NCBI RefSeq assembly: GCF_965363235.1
Contig: NC_134847.1
Span: forward strand, 51,584,805-51,648,804
Direction of reading: 5' to 3'
From: Mytilus galloprovincialis
Taxonomy: Eukaryota > Mollusca > Bivalvia > Mytilida > Mytilidae
Length of the DNA stretch: 64,000 nucleotides
Part shown: piece after piece, positions 11,301-26,300 of the stretch
How the letters are laid out: each line of letters starts with the position of its first letter
Position numbering within the stretch: position 1 is the first letter of the stretch
Translations under genes and position numbers: made by a program
Notes under the pieces: generated by a model
Database searches by the model: none
Told to the model about the DNA's origin: nothing
What the model saw: the letters and a program-made list of their open reading frames with translations, nothing else

Positions 11301-14300
11301 CGTCTAGAGCAAGTTGTGTAATTTCAGAACTTATTGGAAACAAGAATGTGTCCATAGTACATGGATGCCCCAATCCAACTATTATTTCCTATGTTCAGTG
11401 GACCCTGAAATTTGGGTCAAAACTCTAATTTGGCATTAATAAGAAAGATCATATCATAAGGAACATGTGTACTAAGGTTCAAGTTGACAGTACTTCAACT
11501 TCATCAAAAACTATCTTGACCAAAATCTTTAAACTGAAGCGGGACAGATGGACGGACCAACAAACGAACAGAATGCCCATTAATGGGGCCAAAAAAAATA
11601 GAGATGTACATAATGGCTCCAACTACATGTATGAGTATCTTTATAAACTTTCAGAAAGAGAAAGGGAGTGAAACTCAATAGATAACTTTGTTTACTTGAT
11701 GAAGAATGGACAATATATGTATAATTCCATGTAATCAAAGTAAATAATTTGTACCTTTGGATCAGCCAACCAATCATTCACTGCTGAATACAAAAGTACA
11801 GGTGTCTTCATGTTACCTACATCATACTGGGGTGGTGTTTTCTGAAATAAAATTAATAATTCATTTACATGTATATATTATGTAAGATACATGTTTAAAA
11901 TATGTGGATCAGATACTTATTGATTATAGTAGGTCATCTCAACAAGATTGATTTTCACACATGAGCTGGTACGGCGAAAGTGAGAAAAACAATGGAGTTG
12001 AGATGACCAATGATACTCAGTTTATTGCTATTTTACCTATGACAAAGTTTGTTAATTTCATTGATAAAGGCCATGTGCTCCCTTAGTTTCTAGTGATAAT
12101 TTTTCATTTCACTCTACTGTGCTGAGAAAGGAAATTATCAGTCAGTAAATCAACAAAAAATTTCTTAAAATAGCAATAAATATATTTTATTTAGGAAATA
12201 CATTTAAATTTTCTATTAATAATGACTTAAAAAGAAAATATGTTTCTTCTCCCAATTGTGCAAAAGCATTATTTTTTTGGGTACATTTTGTCATAAGAAA
12301 AAGAGAATGTATCAAATGGGACACAGTTGCCAAAGCTTATACAATTGAGGCAGTTGTAGCATCAGTTATAAAAGGGTTGGAACAGTTTTTTTTTTATGTG
12401 AAGACAAAAAGCTTTATCATTAAATTGGACAGTTAATTAAATAATCTCTACAGGAAGCATTGTCAGTTGCTGTATTGTGGAGCAACATGACAGGTGCCAC
12501 ATGTGGAGCAGGACCTGCTTACCCTTTCAGAGCACTTGAGATTACCCTCAGATTTTGGTGGGGTTGGTGTTGCTTGGTCTATTGTGTCTTGTGTACTATT
12601 ATATGTCTGTTTGTCTTTGTTTGTTTTTTAGCCATCCAGGCGTTGTCAGAATATTTTCAATCTATGAGTTTTGATGTCCCTATGGTATCTTTTGCCCCTC
12701 TTTCAAATATCTTATTTGCAGTTAAGAGTGGAGAAAGTTGGCATTTGAAGATCAAATTTTTACTTCTCTAACCTGGCCATAGTGCTGTTTGTTTCCAACA
12801 GGGCCATAATCATACTTCTGGTACTTTCCTGACTTTATTGCCTGAAATGCAGTTCATATAAAATATTTATTAAGGATAAAAAAAAACGCAACAATAAAAC
12901 ATTGACAAACCAATACTAGGTTTAGTTGACATGAAAATAAAATATGACTGCAGCTTTCATAATTTTGCTAAAATTTCTTAAACATCAAGTTGAAAAAAAT
13001 AAAACTGTGAAGTTTTAGATATGACCAGGGTTAATAAAAAAATATAACAAAACTGATAAATATATAAAAATATTATTTTCAGACAACACAGACCAACAAA
13101 TGTACAGAGAAAGAGGGCTATTTTACAAATGTATTTAGTATAACTGATGAGCTTCACTGGACAAGCACCTTTAGAAGTAAAATTCAAGGTTTACTTCTTT
13201 ATGAGATAGTCATTGAAATGTTTCAATGGTCACCTATTTTATCGGACAGTCATTAAAGCATTTTACTCATACCTGTGAATAATGTATCATATTTTTGACT
13301 GATGTTCCTGCAGGACTATGGCCGACATATACTGGTAGTCTGGACTGAAAAGTTACACAACAATATCAATCTAACAATAAATATATATATTTAAATTTTT
13401 CTTCAAAATTGGTATAAAAGTTTTATAAATTATGTTTCAAGGAGGAACCTGAGTCAATCCAAATATTAACAGAAAATAAATATTAAAGATAAAAAAAATA
13501 ATAATTAACTCAGAGGAAAATTCCTAACTGAAGTCTCTAAGCATATGACAAAATCAAAAGCTCAAACACATCAATTGAATGGATATTGACTGTCATATTT
13601 CTGACTTTACTGTATGTACCTGATTTAGATTTTTGTAATCATAACCACAGAGAAGAAATAATACATTGGTACAGATTGGTAGGGTCAATTTGTCTCTACA
13701 AGCTGTTAAAGCCATCAACTTGAAGAACCAATTAGAAGGCAGAAAATCCTTGTCTCCAAATACATCATAGTAAACCTATAAAATAAAAGTTTTTTTTCAT
13801 AATATGGCCATGAACAATATAGTTTCACTATTCAGGTATGGCAATACACATAAAAACATATGCTTTTTTTAATATATGAGTATACATATTTATAACCCTG
13901 AGAGAGGAAAAGATTTAGGAATGCAAGATTACTGATCACTGATTTTGTACTTACCATAGGCAATATGGTGGGTGCTACTAGTGGAGCAAGATCTGCTTAC
14001 TTCTCTGGAGCACCTGAAATCACCCCTCATTTTTTGTGGGTGCTCAGCCTTTAGTTTTCTAAGCATTTTTTGTGATGTTAATTTTTAGTTGTTTATCCTC
14101 TTTTGCCAAGAATCTTGTCAGTTTCTATTCACCTTATGAGTTTAAAATGGACCTGTGATATCCCTGGCTTTTTATTCAAATAATTTTACTGTTAATGGCT
14201 TAAATCTACAGACCAATGTGTAAATTCAAGTCTTGAATGTTAAGTATTAAAATAAAAACATTTGTATTGAACTTATTTGCCAACCTGTGCAGGCCAATGA

Positions 14301-17300
14301 GCCAGTATCTTCAGTGGAGTTTCAGTATGTCCTAAATAGGCTACTGGTGCTAATGCTATAAAAAGCTTCACCTGAAAAAATAAATAAATTCAGTAAATTC
14401 AAAAAATTTTGCATACATGTTTTTTTTAACTGTTGAAAAATGGACAAAGAAGTGAGTTACAATTATAATGATATTATGAAATGCTGCATAGAAATAATGT
14501 TATAAAATTTAAAATGTAATTATTTGAGCAAAACAAGGTCCAGCATTTTCCCCAATAATAAAAATATTGCATCATTCTAGAATACAACCAGGAAAGATGG
14601 ATGTTACCTAGACCCAATATTGCTATAACGTATTAGAAAATGTGATTTGCCATAAGATTTCAATATGTGCTACAAATGCCGCCTTGTCTGCCAGCTATTC
14701 AATATCAAATAAAGAGTGTTTTTTGTAAAATACTTGTCTTCCAATCCTTAATACCCAAAACAAAAAAAAAGTTTCCATGTACTTTCAGTGGAGATTTTGT
14801 AAATGGCCACATCAGAGTGAAAGATAGTCATTGGTGGCCATGTTTTACAGTTTATTGGAAGCCAACAAGGATTATTTGCAAAAGACCTTCCATGATTCAA
14901 TCATGCCAAGTTTGTCTAAAATTCGAAAGGAGTTTCATGTTTTTGTGACAAGTTTACTGATAACACTAAGTGATGACAAAAGTTCACACGGACTTTAAAG
15001 CTAGATCTGGTCTTAAAATTAAAGGTTCATTTAGCATAATAATTGTCTATTAAAGACTCAATAATTTAATTTTGAACAAGGTTTACTTTAAGGCTTACAT
15101 CGGCTTGTTAAAGTTCCTTCTCTTTCAGAGCAGTGGTGTACATTAAATTGGTATTAACTTATGTTATGGTAGTTGTTGTTTGTTGCTGTGTATCTATTTG
15201 TTTTTCGTTTATTGTTTGGTACATAAATCAGGCAGTTTTCTTTCTCGTTTGAATTGTTTTAAATTCATCATTTCGGGGCCTTTAATAGCTAACCGTGCAG
15301 TATGGGTTTTGCTCTTGTTGAAGGCATTATAGTGACCTACAGTTGTTAACTTCTATGTAATTTTAGTCTTTGGTGGAGAGTCTCATTGACAATCATACCA
15401 CATCTTCTTATCTTACATAGTTGCGTAACTATACTTCATTTCCTTGACTAATTTTTGCTTTCTATTATTTATTACCTTTTTAGCAATTTGTTGATTCTGT
15501 GAAAAGGCTGAGAAACCAATGAGAGTTCCTTGGGAATGTCCAATATAATACAATTGTTGTTGGCCTGTTGTATTTATGATATAATCAATGGCTGCTGGAA
15601 TATCATATTGGGCCATTTCATCCCAACTAAAAGTTTTTAAAATTAATCACTTTTTTATATGTGAGTAAAAAACGTTCAGTATAATTATTAACAGTTTATT
15701 TTTGCACTTCATGATAATCCATATTTAGGTGATGTTTATGTAATGGCCCAGTCTTTCAGAATTTTATGAAATTTTGTATGCATTTAGACCTCATTTAACT
15801 GCTTCAGAATATTTTAAAAATATGTATCATTAATTTTTTACAAATCAGGTAAAAAAGTGTGAAATAGATCTAAAAATTGTTCCCTTGTGTAAATATGTCT
15901 TATGATTGAGTTAAGCCATTCAATTGATAATTCCTAGTGTGTCAATCTATGTTGTGATGTTACACTATTGTTTTCAGATAAGGGTAAGGTTTGGTGCCAT
16001 AAAATCATGTAATCCCGCTGCAATTGTTTGCACCTGTCCTAAGTCTGGTATCTAATGTTCAGTAGTTGTCTTTTGTTGATGTGGTTCATAAGTGTTTCTA
16101 GTTTCTTGCTTTTTATATAGATGAGAACATTGGTTTTCACGTTTGAATGGTTTTACACTAGTAATTTTCGGGGCCCTTTATAGCTTGCTGTGCAGTGTAA
16201 TCCAAGGCTCCATGTTGAAGACCGTACTTTGACCTATAATGGTTTACTTTTATAAACTGTGACTTGGATAGAGAGTTGTCTCATTGGCACTCATACCACA
16301 TCCTCTTATATCTATAAAGAACATGTAAAAAGAAACAGAGAAAACAAAGATGCATGAAAATGAGATAGTTATCATCTCTATATCTTGCATTCTTTGACAC
16401 TTGGTGTAGGTGAGACATAACTTGTATTTTTATTGTTTTCACAACTTTGAAGTTTATTTACCTCCAATCCCAAAACTTTGGATTTTTAGGAAATAGTGTC
16501 TTGTGTCTTCTGGAATAGGTGTTTCCACGAGAATTGCCCAGCCAAACATCAAATCCAGCATCTGCTAGCAGAAAAGCTGAAAATATTCTATAACATTAAT
16601 CTAATATATAAATCAAATCAATCAAATCAAATAATTTTATTGGTGTAAATTCCTATACAAAAATGATACCAGCCGACATTTACAAAATACAAATACAAAA
16701 ATAAACAAACAAACAAACAAATAAACCAACCAAACATATTTTCTCAATGATCATGATAAGAGATACATATTTTATATTTACATTGCGTGGAGGTGTTATT
16801 CATACAATATTATTAATCCAAGCTGTTACAATCAGCTTTAATAAGTACTATACAAGAGGCTCTCAAGAGCCTGAATCGCTCACCTTGATTCTTTTGGTTA
16901 AATCTCTCATCAATGATTATTTTGGCTTTTCAATTTATTTAAATGTTTTTTGGATCGTCCTATTTTCTTCAAAAGCCAAAAAAAATAATCATTTTCTCCT
17001 ATGTTCTATTTTAGCCATAGGAGCTATGTTTCTTGACATACAAGGAAATAAAATATAAAATTTATACTAGATACTCTGAAACTCATTTAGCCTAAGTTTG
17101 GCTGAAATTGATACAGCAGTTTCAAAGGAAAAGATTTTTTAAAGTAAGTCAACATGATGAACAAATTGTGAAAAAAGTCTTTAAAGGGCAATAACTCCTT
17201 AAGTGGTCAATTGACAATTTTGGTCAATTTGACTTAATTGAAGATCTTACTTTGCTGAACATTATTGCAGTTTACAGTTTATTTCTATCTATAATTACAT

Positions 17301-20300
17301 TCAAGATAATAAACAAAAACAGCAAAATTTCCTTAAAATTATCAATTCAGGGGCAGCAACCCAACAACAGGTTGTCTGATTCATCTGAAAATTTCAGGGC
17401 AGATAGATCTTGACCTGATAAACAATATTACCAAACGTCAGATTTGCTCTAAATGCTTTGGTTTTTGAGTTATAAGCCAAAAACTTCATTTGACCCCTAT
17501 GTTCTATTTTTAGCAATGGCAACCATGTTTGTTGATAGATCATAACTTCGGATACAATTTACAAACTAGATACCCTAAGGAACATTCAGTTAAAGTTTGG
17601 AAGTATTTGGCCCAGTAGTTTCAGAGGAGAAGATTTTTGTAAAAGATTTCTAAGATTTACGAAAAATGGTTAAAAATTGACTATAAAGGGCAATAACTCC
17701 TAAAGGGGTCAACTGACCATTTCCGTCATGTTGACTTATTTGTAAATCTTACTTTGCTGAACATTATTGCTGTTTACAGTTTATCTCTATCTATAATAAT
17801 ATTCAAGATAATAAACAAAAACAGCAAAATTTCTTTAAAATTACCAATTCAGGGGCAGTAACCCAACAACAGGTTGTCTGATTCATCTGAAAATTTCAGG
17901 GCAGATAGATCTTGACCTGATAAACAATATTATCCCATGTCAGATTTGCTCTAAATGCTTTGGTTTTTGAGTTATAAGCCAAAAACTGCATTTGACCCCT
18001 ATGTTCTATTTTTAGCAATGGCGACCATGTTTGTTGATAGATCACAACTTCGAATACAGTTTACAAACTAGATACCCTAAGGAACATTCAGTTAAAGTTT
18101 GGAAGTATTTGGCCCAGTAGTTTCAGAGGAGAAGATTTTTGTAAAAGATTACTAAGATTTACGAAAAATGGTTAAAAATTGACTATAAAGGGCAATAACT
18201 CCTAAAGGGGTCAACTGACCATTTCCGTCATGTTGACTTATTTGTAAATCTTACTTTGCTGAACATTATTCCTGTTTACAGTTTATCTCTATCTATAATA
18301 ATATTCAAGATAATAACCAAAAAGAGCAAAATTTCCTTAAAATTACCAATTCAGGGGCAGCAACCCAACAACAGGTTGTCTGATTCATCTGAAAATTTCA
18401 GGGCAGATAGATCTTGACCTGATAAACAATATTATCCCATGTCAGATTTGCTCTAAATGCTTTGGTTTTTGAGTTATAAGCCAAAAACTGCATTTGACCC
18501 CTATGTTCTATTTTTAGCAATGGCGACCATGTTTGTTGATAGATCATAACTTCGGATACAATTTACAAACTAGATACCCTAAGAAACATTCAATTAAAGT
18601 TTGGAAGTATTTGGCCCAGTAGTTTCAGAGGAGAAGATTTTTGTAAAAGATTACTAAGATTTACGAAAAATGGTTAAAAATTGACTATAAAGGGCAATAA
18701 CTCCTAAAGGGGTCAACTGACCATTTCCATCATGTTGACTTTTTTGTAAATCTTACTTTGCTGAACATTATTCCTGTTTACAGTTTATCTCTATCTATAA
18801 TAATATTCAAGATAATAACCAAAAACAGCAAAATTTCCTTAAAATTACCAATTCAGGGGCAGCAACCCAACAACGGGTTGTCCGATTCATCTGAAAATTT
18901 CAGGGCAGATAGATCTTGACCTGATAAACAATATTACCAAACGTCAGATTTGCTCTAAATGCTTTGGTTTTTGAGTTATAAGCCAAAAACTTCATTTGAC
19001 CCCTATGTTCTATTTTTAGCAATGGCGACCATGTTTGTTGATAGATCATAACTTCGGATACAATTTACAAACTAGATACCCTAAGGAACATTCAGTTAAA
19101 GTTTGGAAGTATTTGGCCCAGTAGTTTCAGAGGAGAAGATTTTTGTAAAAGATTACTAAGATTTACGAAAAATGGTTAAAAATTGACTATAAAGGGCAAT
19201 AACTCCTAAAGGGGTCAACTGACCATTTCCGTCATGTTGACTTATTTGTAAATCTTACTTTGCTGAACATTATTCCTCTTTACAGTTTATCTCTATCTAT
19301 AATAATATTCAAGATAATAACCAAAAACAGCAAAATTTCCTTAAAATTACCAATTCAGGGGCAGCAACCCAACAAGTGGTTGTCTGATTCATCTGAAAAT
19401 TTCAGGGCAGATAGATCTTGACCTGATAAACAATATTACCCCGTCAGATTTGCTCTAAATGCTTTGGTTTTTGAGTTATAAGCCAAAAACTGCATTTGAC
19501 CCCTATGTTCTATTTTTAGCAATGGCGACCATGTTTGTTGATAGATCATAACTTCGGATACAATTTACAAACTAGATACCCTAAGGAACATTCAATTAAA
19601 GTTTGGAAGTATTTGGCCCAGTAGTTTCAGAGGAGAAGATTTTTGTAAAAGATTACTAAGATTTACGAAAAATGGTTAAAAATTGACTATAAAGGGCAAT
19701 AACTCCTAAAGGGGTCAACTGACCATTTCCATCATGTTGACTTATTTGTAAATCTTACTTTGCTGAACATTATTCCTGTTTACAGTTTATCTCTATCTAT
19801 AATAATATTCAAGATAATAACCAAAAACAGCAAAATTTCCTTAAAATCACCAATTCAGGGGCAGCAACCCAACAACGGGTTGTCCGATTCATCTGAAAAT
19901 TTCAGGGCAGATAGATCTTGACCTGATAAACAATATTACCCCTGTCAGATTTGCTCTAAATGCTTTGGTTTTTGAGTTATAAGCCAAAAACTGCATTTGA
20001 CCCCTATGTTCTATTTTTAGCAATGGCGACCATGTTTGTTGATAGATCCAAACTTCGGATACAATTTATAAATTAGATACCCTAAGGAACATTCAGTTAA
20101 AGTTTGAAGGTATTTGGCCCAGTAGTTTCAGAGGAGAAGATTCTTGAAATAGTTTACGACGACGACAGACGACGACAGACGACGACAGACGACGACAGAC
20201 GACGGACGACGACGGACGCCAAGTGATGGCATAAGTTCACTTGTCCCTTCGGGACAGGTGAGCTAAAAAGCTCTTAACAACATTATGTTTGCTTTAAATG

Positions 20301-23300
20301 AATGTTCAAATCATACATATCGCTTATTCCAGCTACACTTACAGTACTAATGTCCATATCATTACTTTTCAAAATGAAACTAAACTTGTCTTATTCACAC
20401 ATATTAACAAAAGATGGAACTATATCACTTAAATTACTAAAAAGTACATTTCTATTAAGTTCTAACGCTTTACATTGAATGAGAAAATGGAACTCATCTT
20501 CAATTCCATCCTTACAAATTGGACAAATTCTCTGTTCTAAAGGTGTTCTAGTATATCTACCAACTTCTATTAGTAATTTACTATTACTAATTCTGATTTT
20601 TACCATTTTAGAAATAACACTTTTGTTAAGGTCCAGTAGAAGATATTTTTCTAATTCAAAATTATTTTTAACTTTGCGATATGTTCTTAGTTTATTACCA
20701 TGACTATTACCATTATTAGAGTCACAAAAAAGAGCTTGTTTCCAGTATTTTATGAATTCCTCTTCTAATTTCTTTTGAAATGAAACAAGAGGTTCTCAAG
20801 AGCCTGAATCGCTCACCTTAAATTTTTTGCTTAAATCTTCCATCAATGATTATTTTGGGTTTTCAATTTATATAAATGGTTCTTCGATTCTGTCATATCT
20901 TCTTCAAAAGCAAAAACAAGAGTCGACACACTGAAATGTCTCGTTTGTCTCGTGTTCATAATATAATTTATGATGAAAGTATAAAAAAACATTGTATACC
21001 CCAAGCATTACATTATTGCTGTTTACAGTTTATCTACATCTATAATAATATTCAAGATAATAACCAAAAACAGCAAAATTTCCTTAAAATTACCAATTCA
21101 GGGGTGGCAACCCAACAACGGGTTGTCCGATTCATCTGAAAATTTCAGGGCAGATAGATCTTGACCTGACCCGTCAGATTTGCTCTAAATGCTTTGGTTT
21201 TTGAGTTATAAGCTAAAAACTGCATTTTACCCCTATGTTCTATTTTTAGCCATGGCGGCCATCTTGGTTGGTTAGCCGGGTCACCAGACACAATTTTTAA
21301 ACTAGATACCCTAATAATGATTTTGGCCATGTTTGGTTAAATTTGGCCCAGTAGTTTCAGAGAAGATTTTTGTAAAAGATAACTAAGATTTACGGAAAAT
21401 GGTTAAAAATTGACTATAAAGGGCCATAACTCCTAAAGGGGTCAACTGACCATTTCGGTCATGTTGACTTATTTGTAAATCTTACTTTGCTGAACATTTT
21501 TGCTGTTTACAGTTTATCTCTATCTATAATAATATTCATGATAATAACCAAAAACAGCAAAATTTCCTTAAAATAACCAATTCAGAGGCAGCAACCTAAC
21601 AATCGGTTGTCTGATTCATCTGAAAATTTCAGGGCAGATAGATCTTGACCTGATAAACCATTTAACCTCATGTCAGATTTGCTCTAAATGCTTTGGTTTT
21701 TGAGTTATAAGCCAAAAACTGATTTTACCCCCATGTTCTATTTTTAGCCATGGTGGCCATCTTGGTTGGTTGGCCGGGTCACGGGACACAATTTTTAAAC
21801 TAGTTACCCCAATGATGATTGTTGCCAAGTTTGGTTCAATTTGGCCCAGTAGTTTCAGAGGAGAAGATTTTTGTAAAAGATAACTAAGATTTACGGAAAA
21901 TGGTAAAAAATTAACTATAAAGGGCCATAACTCCTAAAGGGGTCAACTGACCATTTCGGTCATGTTGACTTATTTGTAAATCTTACTTTGCTGAACATTT
22001 TTGCTGTTTACAGTTTATCTCTATAATAATATTCATGATAATAACCAAAAACAGCAAAATTTCCTTAAAATTACCAATTCAGGGGCAGTAACCTAACAAC
22101 GGGTTGTCCGATTCATCTGAAAATTTCAGGGCAGATAGATCTTGACCTGATAAACAATTTTACCCTGTCAGATTTGCTCTAAATGCTTTGGTTTTTGAGT
22201 TATAAGCTAAAAACTGCATTTTACCCCTATGTTCTATTTCTAGCCATGGCGGCCATGTTTTTTGATGAAATGGGAATTAAAACACAAACTTTATTCTAGA
22301 TACCCTAGGAATCAATCAGATGATTTTTGGTTTGAATTGGTTCCGTAGTTTCAGAGGAGAAGATCTTTGAAATGGTTTACGACGGACGGACGACGACGGA
22401 CGCCAAGTGATGGCAAAAGCTCACATTTCCTTTTGGAAAGGTGAGCTAAAAAGTAATTTTTTCTTTGACATAGTATTTTGATTTTCCCAGACATGCTGAA
22501 AACCAAGTTTACCTAATAACACTTTTAATTTACTACAAAAACCATTAGGAAAGTTTAAGTTTTCATTGTATGCTTTCTTTACCATACTCTCACTGTCCAT
22601 ATTAATGATATGAAGCCAGAAGTTAATTGTATTTTTAAGGACTGACAATGAAAGTGGGAATAAACCTAATTCAGAAAGTACAGCATTATTAACAGCACCT
22701 TTATTTACACCTAATAAAAATTTAGCAAATTTTATTTGAATTTTATTCGGACTGAAGTTTGCATAGTTTGACTCGATGGTAGTATTTTGTTTCACTAAAC
22801 TAATAGTAGCCCAAACTTCACTGCTATATAACAGAATAGGTTTAACGCATGAATCAAAAAGCTTTAAATGTGGTAGTAAATTCATCTTTTCAGAAAATAA
22901 TAGTTTTCTAATACAAAATATAGCTTTACTAGCCTTTTTACATAACTGATCAATTGCTGTGGTAAAAGATCCAGATGGTTTAAAAATTAAACCTAGATAC
23001 TTGTATTCATCAGTTAACTCTAGTAATTTTCCATTATAATAGAATTTGTGCTTTTTAATAATTTTCCCTGCTTTATTGAATATTACAATTTTGGTTTTAT
23101 TAAGATTTACAGATAGATTCCATTTTTCACAAAATAAATTTAATTTATCTAAAGCATTTTGTAGGCCAGATGCAGATTCTGATATTACTACTAAATCATC
23201 TGCATAGAGAAGACAAGACACTTGTTTATTATCAAGGCATGCCGGATCACATTTGTAATCAAACATTTCAACCAGTTCATTTATACACAATGAAAATAAT

Positions 23301-26300
23301 GTAGGGCTTAATATACAACCCTGTTTTAATCCTACACATGAGGGAAACGTTTGTGTTAGTCCCTCTTTTAATTTTACACAGAAAGATACATCTTTGTACA
23401 TATCTTTTAAAATATTGAAAAAAAAACCTTTTATATTATATTTTAGTAACTTATGAAAAAGCCCATCTCTATTGATTGTGTCAAACGCTTTTCTTAGATC
23501 TACAAAGCAAGTGTAGAGATGTTTAGATTTTTTAAAGGTCTTGTCAATCAGAGTTTTTAATGTTAAAATGTGGTCACTTGTTCTGCTATTTTTCCTGAAG
23601 CCTATTTGCTCCTTATGTAATATACTGTTAGTTTCTAGAAAGTTGTCTAATCTGGTAGATAATATTTTTAAGAAAAATTTACCTAAACAGCTCGAAAGAG
23701 CTATACCCCTGTAGTTTGAAGGATCATTAAAACACCCTCCTTTAAAAATAGGCTTAATTATGTTTTCTCTCCATACAGAAGAAAAGATTCCACTTTTAAA
23801 TATCAAATTAAAAATCAACACATATGTTTCAACTAATTTACCACATGACACTCTAATCATTTCATTTGTTATACCATCACAACCAGCAGACTTTTTTAAC
23901 TTTAAGTCTTTTACAACCTTTAACACCTCCTCCACAGTAATATTATTATTCAAACAATCATTATTACAATCAATACTACTAATGTTTTCATCAAAATTAT
24001 TACAATGTTGAAAATTCATTAAATCTTTCAAATACTTAAACCATTCATCATGAGAAATATTGGAACTAGGGTCTTCCTTTGTTTTCTCCTTTAATAAATT
24101 TACAGATTTCCAAAATTCAGCAGGGTTTTTCTCAGATAGGTCAAGTATATTTTTTAATATTTCATTTTTATAGACCCGATGTTTTTTACGTACAAGCTTG
24201 TTGAAGTTTTTTCTCTCCGTAAAACTTTTTAATCTCAAACTGGATAAATGATTTGAAGTATATAAAAAAAATTAAAAAGTGACATTTCCTTTTCTGAGGA
24301 GATTTTTTTATATATTTTGATCCAAGCATACTTGTGCTAGTCCATGACATGTAAAACATGCCTTAAATATGACAATTAAAGAATCTGCAAATAAAAAAAG
24401 ATTTAAAGTTTAAAAATCAAAGTCTGGACAACTGTTTGATAATCAGAATGACTCATCAACAGACATAGTTAACATTTATAAATAATAATGAAAAAGGAAT
24501 GAAAAAAAGTATTCTTGCTATGACTTAAATGAAGTAAAGAAAGGAATTAAAAGTACCTAAGCTGTCTTTTACAATATTTGTAACCCACAAAGTAGAGTCA
24601 CAAAGCAATCCATGTTGTAAATACACTACAGGCCTTGGTCCATTTCTTACTCGACCATGAGCTCCATGTGGTATTCTCTGTATCCCCAGAATAAAGCCAT
24701 CAGCTGTGGTTACTGTGTGATCTTGACAAGGATAGCCTTTACTTGTGATCAGCTGTGTCTGAAACAAACAGTCCTCAAAATACAGTTTTTTTATACTCAC
24801 TAAATTGATGCAGAAAGGTAATTTTCCCCATAAATTCACTTTTATGCTCTGTATTTATTCTACATAAATTTAAAAAATATATATACTTAACAGATAACTG
24901 ACCAACTAATCAGTCTTTAAATTTCGCTATCTTTACAAATAATTGTATTGAGTTATATGTAATCTGAATACGTTAGTCAAATAGTGATGTCATTGTTACA
25001 ATAGATTAACTGTTTCCTGCCATATTGCATTGTAAAATAGCAATACACAATCAGTCCAGTTCTTTCCTAAAAACAGCAAGTTTTGGAACAGATGGCAATT
25101 AATATATATGACTGTTTATCTAAATAAAAAAAATAAGTGATTTGTTGCACTATTTAGAGTTTCAAAAAATATCAAATATTTGTTTTTGTTCGATTAAATT
25201 TTTTACTTAACCATAAGTTGCGATCTCTTAAAAGTTTTTTTTTGTAAAGTAGTGTTAATGATTTATTTTTTTTACTTTTAGCAAGAAAACAAGGGGAGAT
25301 AACTCTTATAGAAAATATTTCATAAAGGAATGTTTCAGCAAGAAAACAAATTTCAATGACATCATTCTTTCTGTTTATTTTTTAAAACATATTACGATAC
25401 CTATCTTTTAAAAAAATAAATTACACATTGTAATTCTATATATCTCTTTACTACATTTGTACTATACAAAACCTTGCTCACAAATGTCTATTTATTTACA
25501 AATAAGTGTTTCTTCATCAATATTACAATAATTTAATCAAAATTGAACTGTTTTGCTTGACCAATAGATTGAAAAATTACATATGTCACCCATACTTTTG
25601 ATTTTATTTTTGAAAAAAAGAGCATGCCACATTTCGTCAAAGTAAATCGTCATCATTACTTGTACTTTTCAGACTACACGAATGAATTTTATTTTTACAG
25701 GACATTCGGTCTGGTAAGCATCCTAGCTTTACCAGACCGAATAAAATTTTACCAGACCAATTTTTTTTACATCTAATTGTATATTATCCGACAAAAAACA
25801 ACAAACATATGACATATGCCCTACTCCTCCCCAAAATGCACAAATTAAAACAAAATGATGTAACAAGAGGGTATATTGTTATGAAAGTTGTGCACAATTG
25901 CTTGAATGCATTTCAGTGAAGAGTAATGTCCCATTTTATTGGATTTTGACAATGTTTGTGGACTAAAAATAATTTAGAGTTTATGTATAAAATATTATTT
26001 CCTGTTTCTTCTTTCTTTTTCATATATCTTTTGGTTTTCAATTCTAGTGTTTATATTTCATAGCTAAATTTTGTGATCTGCTTGGATTTTTATTCAATTA
26101 TTGTATTTAATCGGTAAACCCGGAATTATCCTTAGTTTCTTCTTTATTCTTTCCTCCACTATCTGGAGTACCACTACTTTTGTAGTGTAGCACGATAAGC
26201 AACTGATTGGTACATGTACTATAAGCAACTGTGTGCATGTGCAGGAATATTTTACAGTGAATATGATCGGTGCACAAACCAGTATTATTTCGCCTAAGAT

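Larger units (their letters stand above)
16605..24260 (-). mobile_element. 5'-truncated LINE with two nested F1 insertions
   Basis: Non-LTR retrotransposon in the lipase's own orientation inside intron 2. The minus-strand order is reverse transcriptase (24238-22450), F1 insertion (22452-20785), C-terminal part of the same ORF (about 20784-20391), 3'UTR interrupted by another F1 (20269-16853), then a 3' end with AATAAA (minus, near 16640) and an ATTTG-type repeated tail (about 16608-16636). No endonuclease domain is visible, so the 5' part is missing. The microsatellite-like tail is typical of several LINE clades; I cannot fix the clade by eye. Confidence 0.85.

Noticed and set aside
12460-12771. 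103-residue plus-strand frame with membrane-like stretch
   Set aside because: It is an R4 repeat copy; the hydrophobic stretch is translated T-rich repeat.
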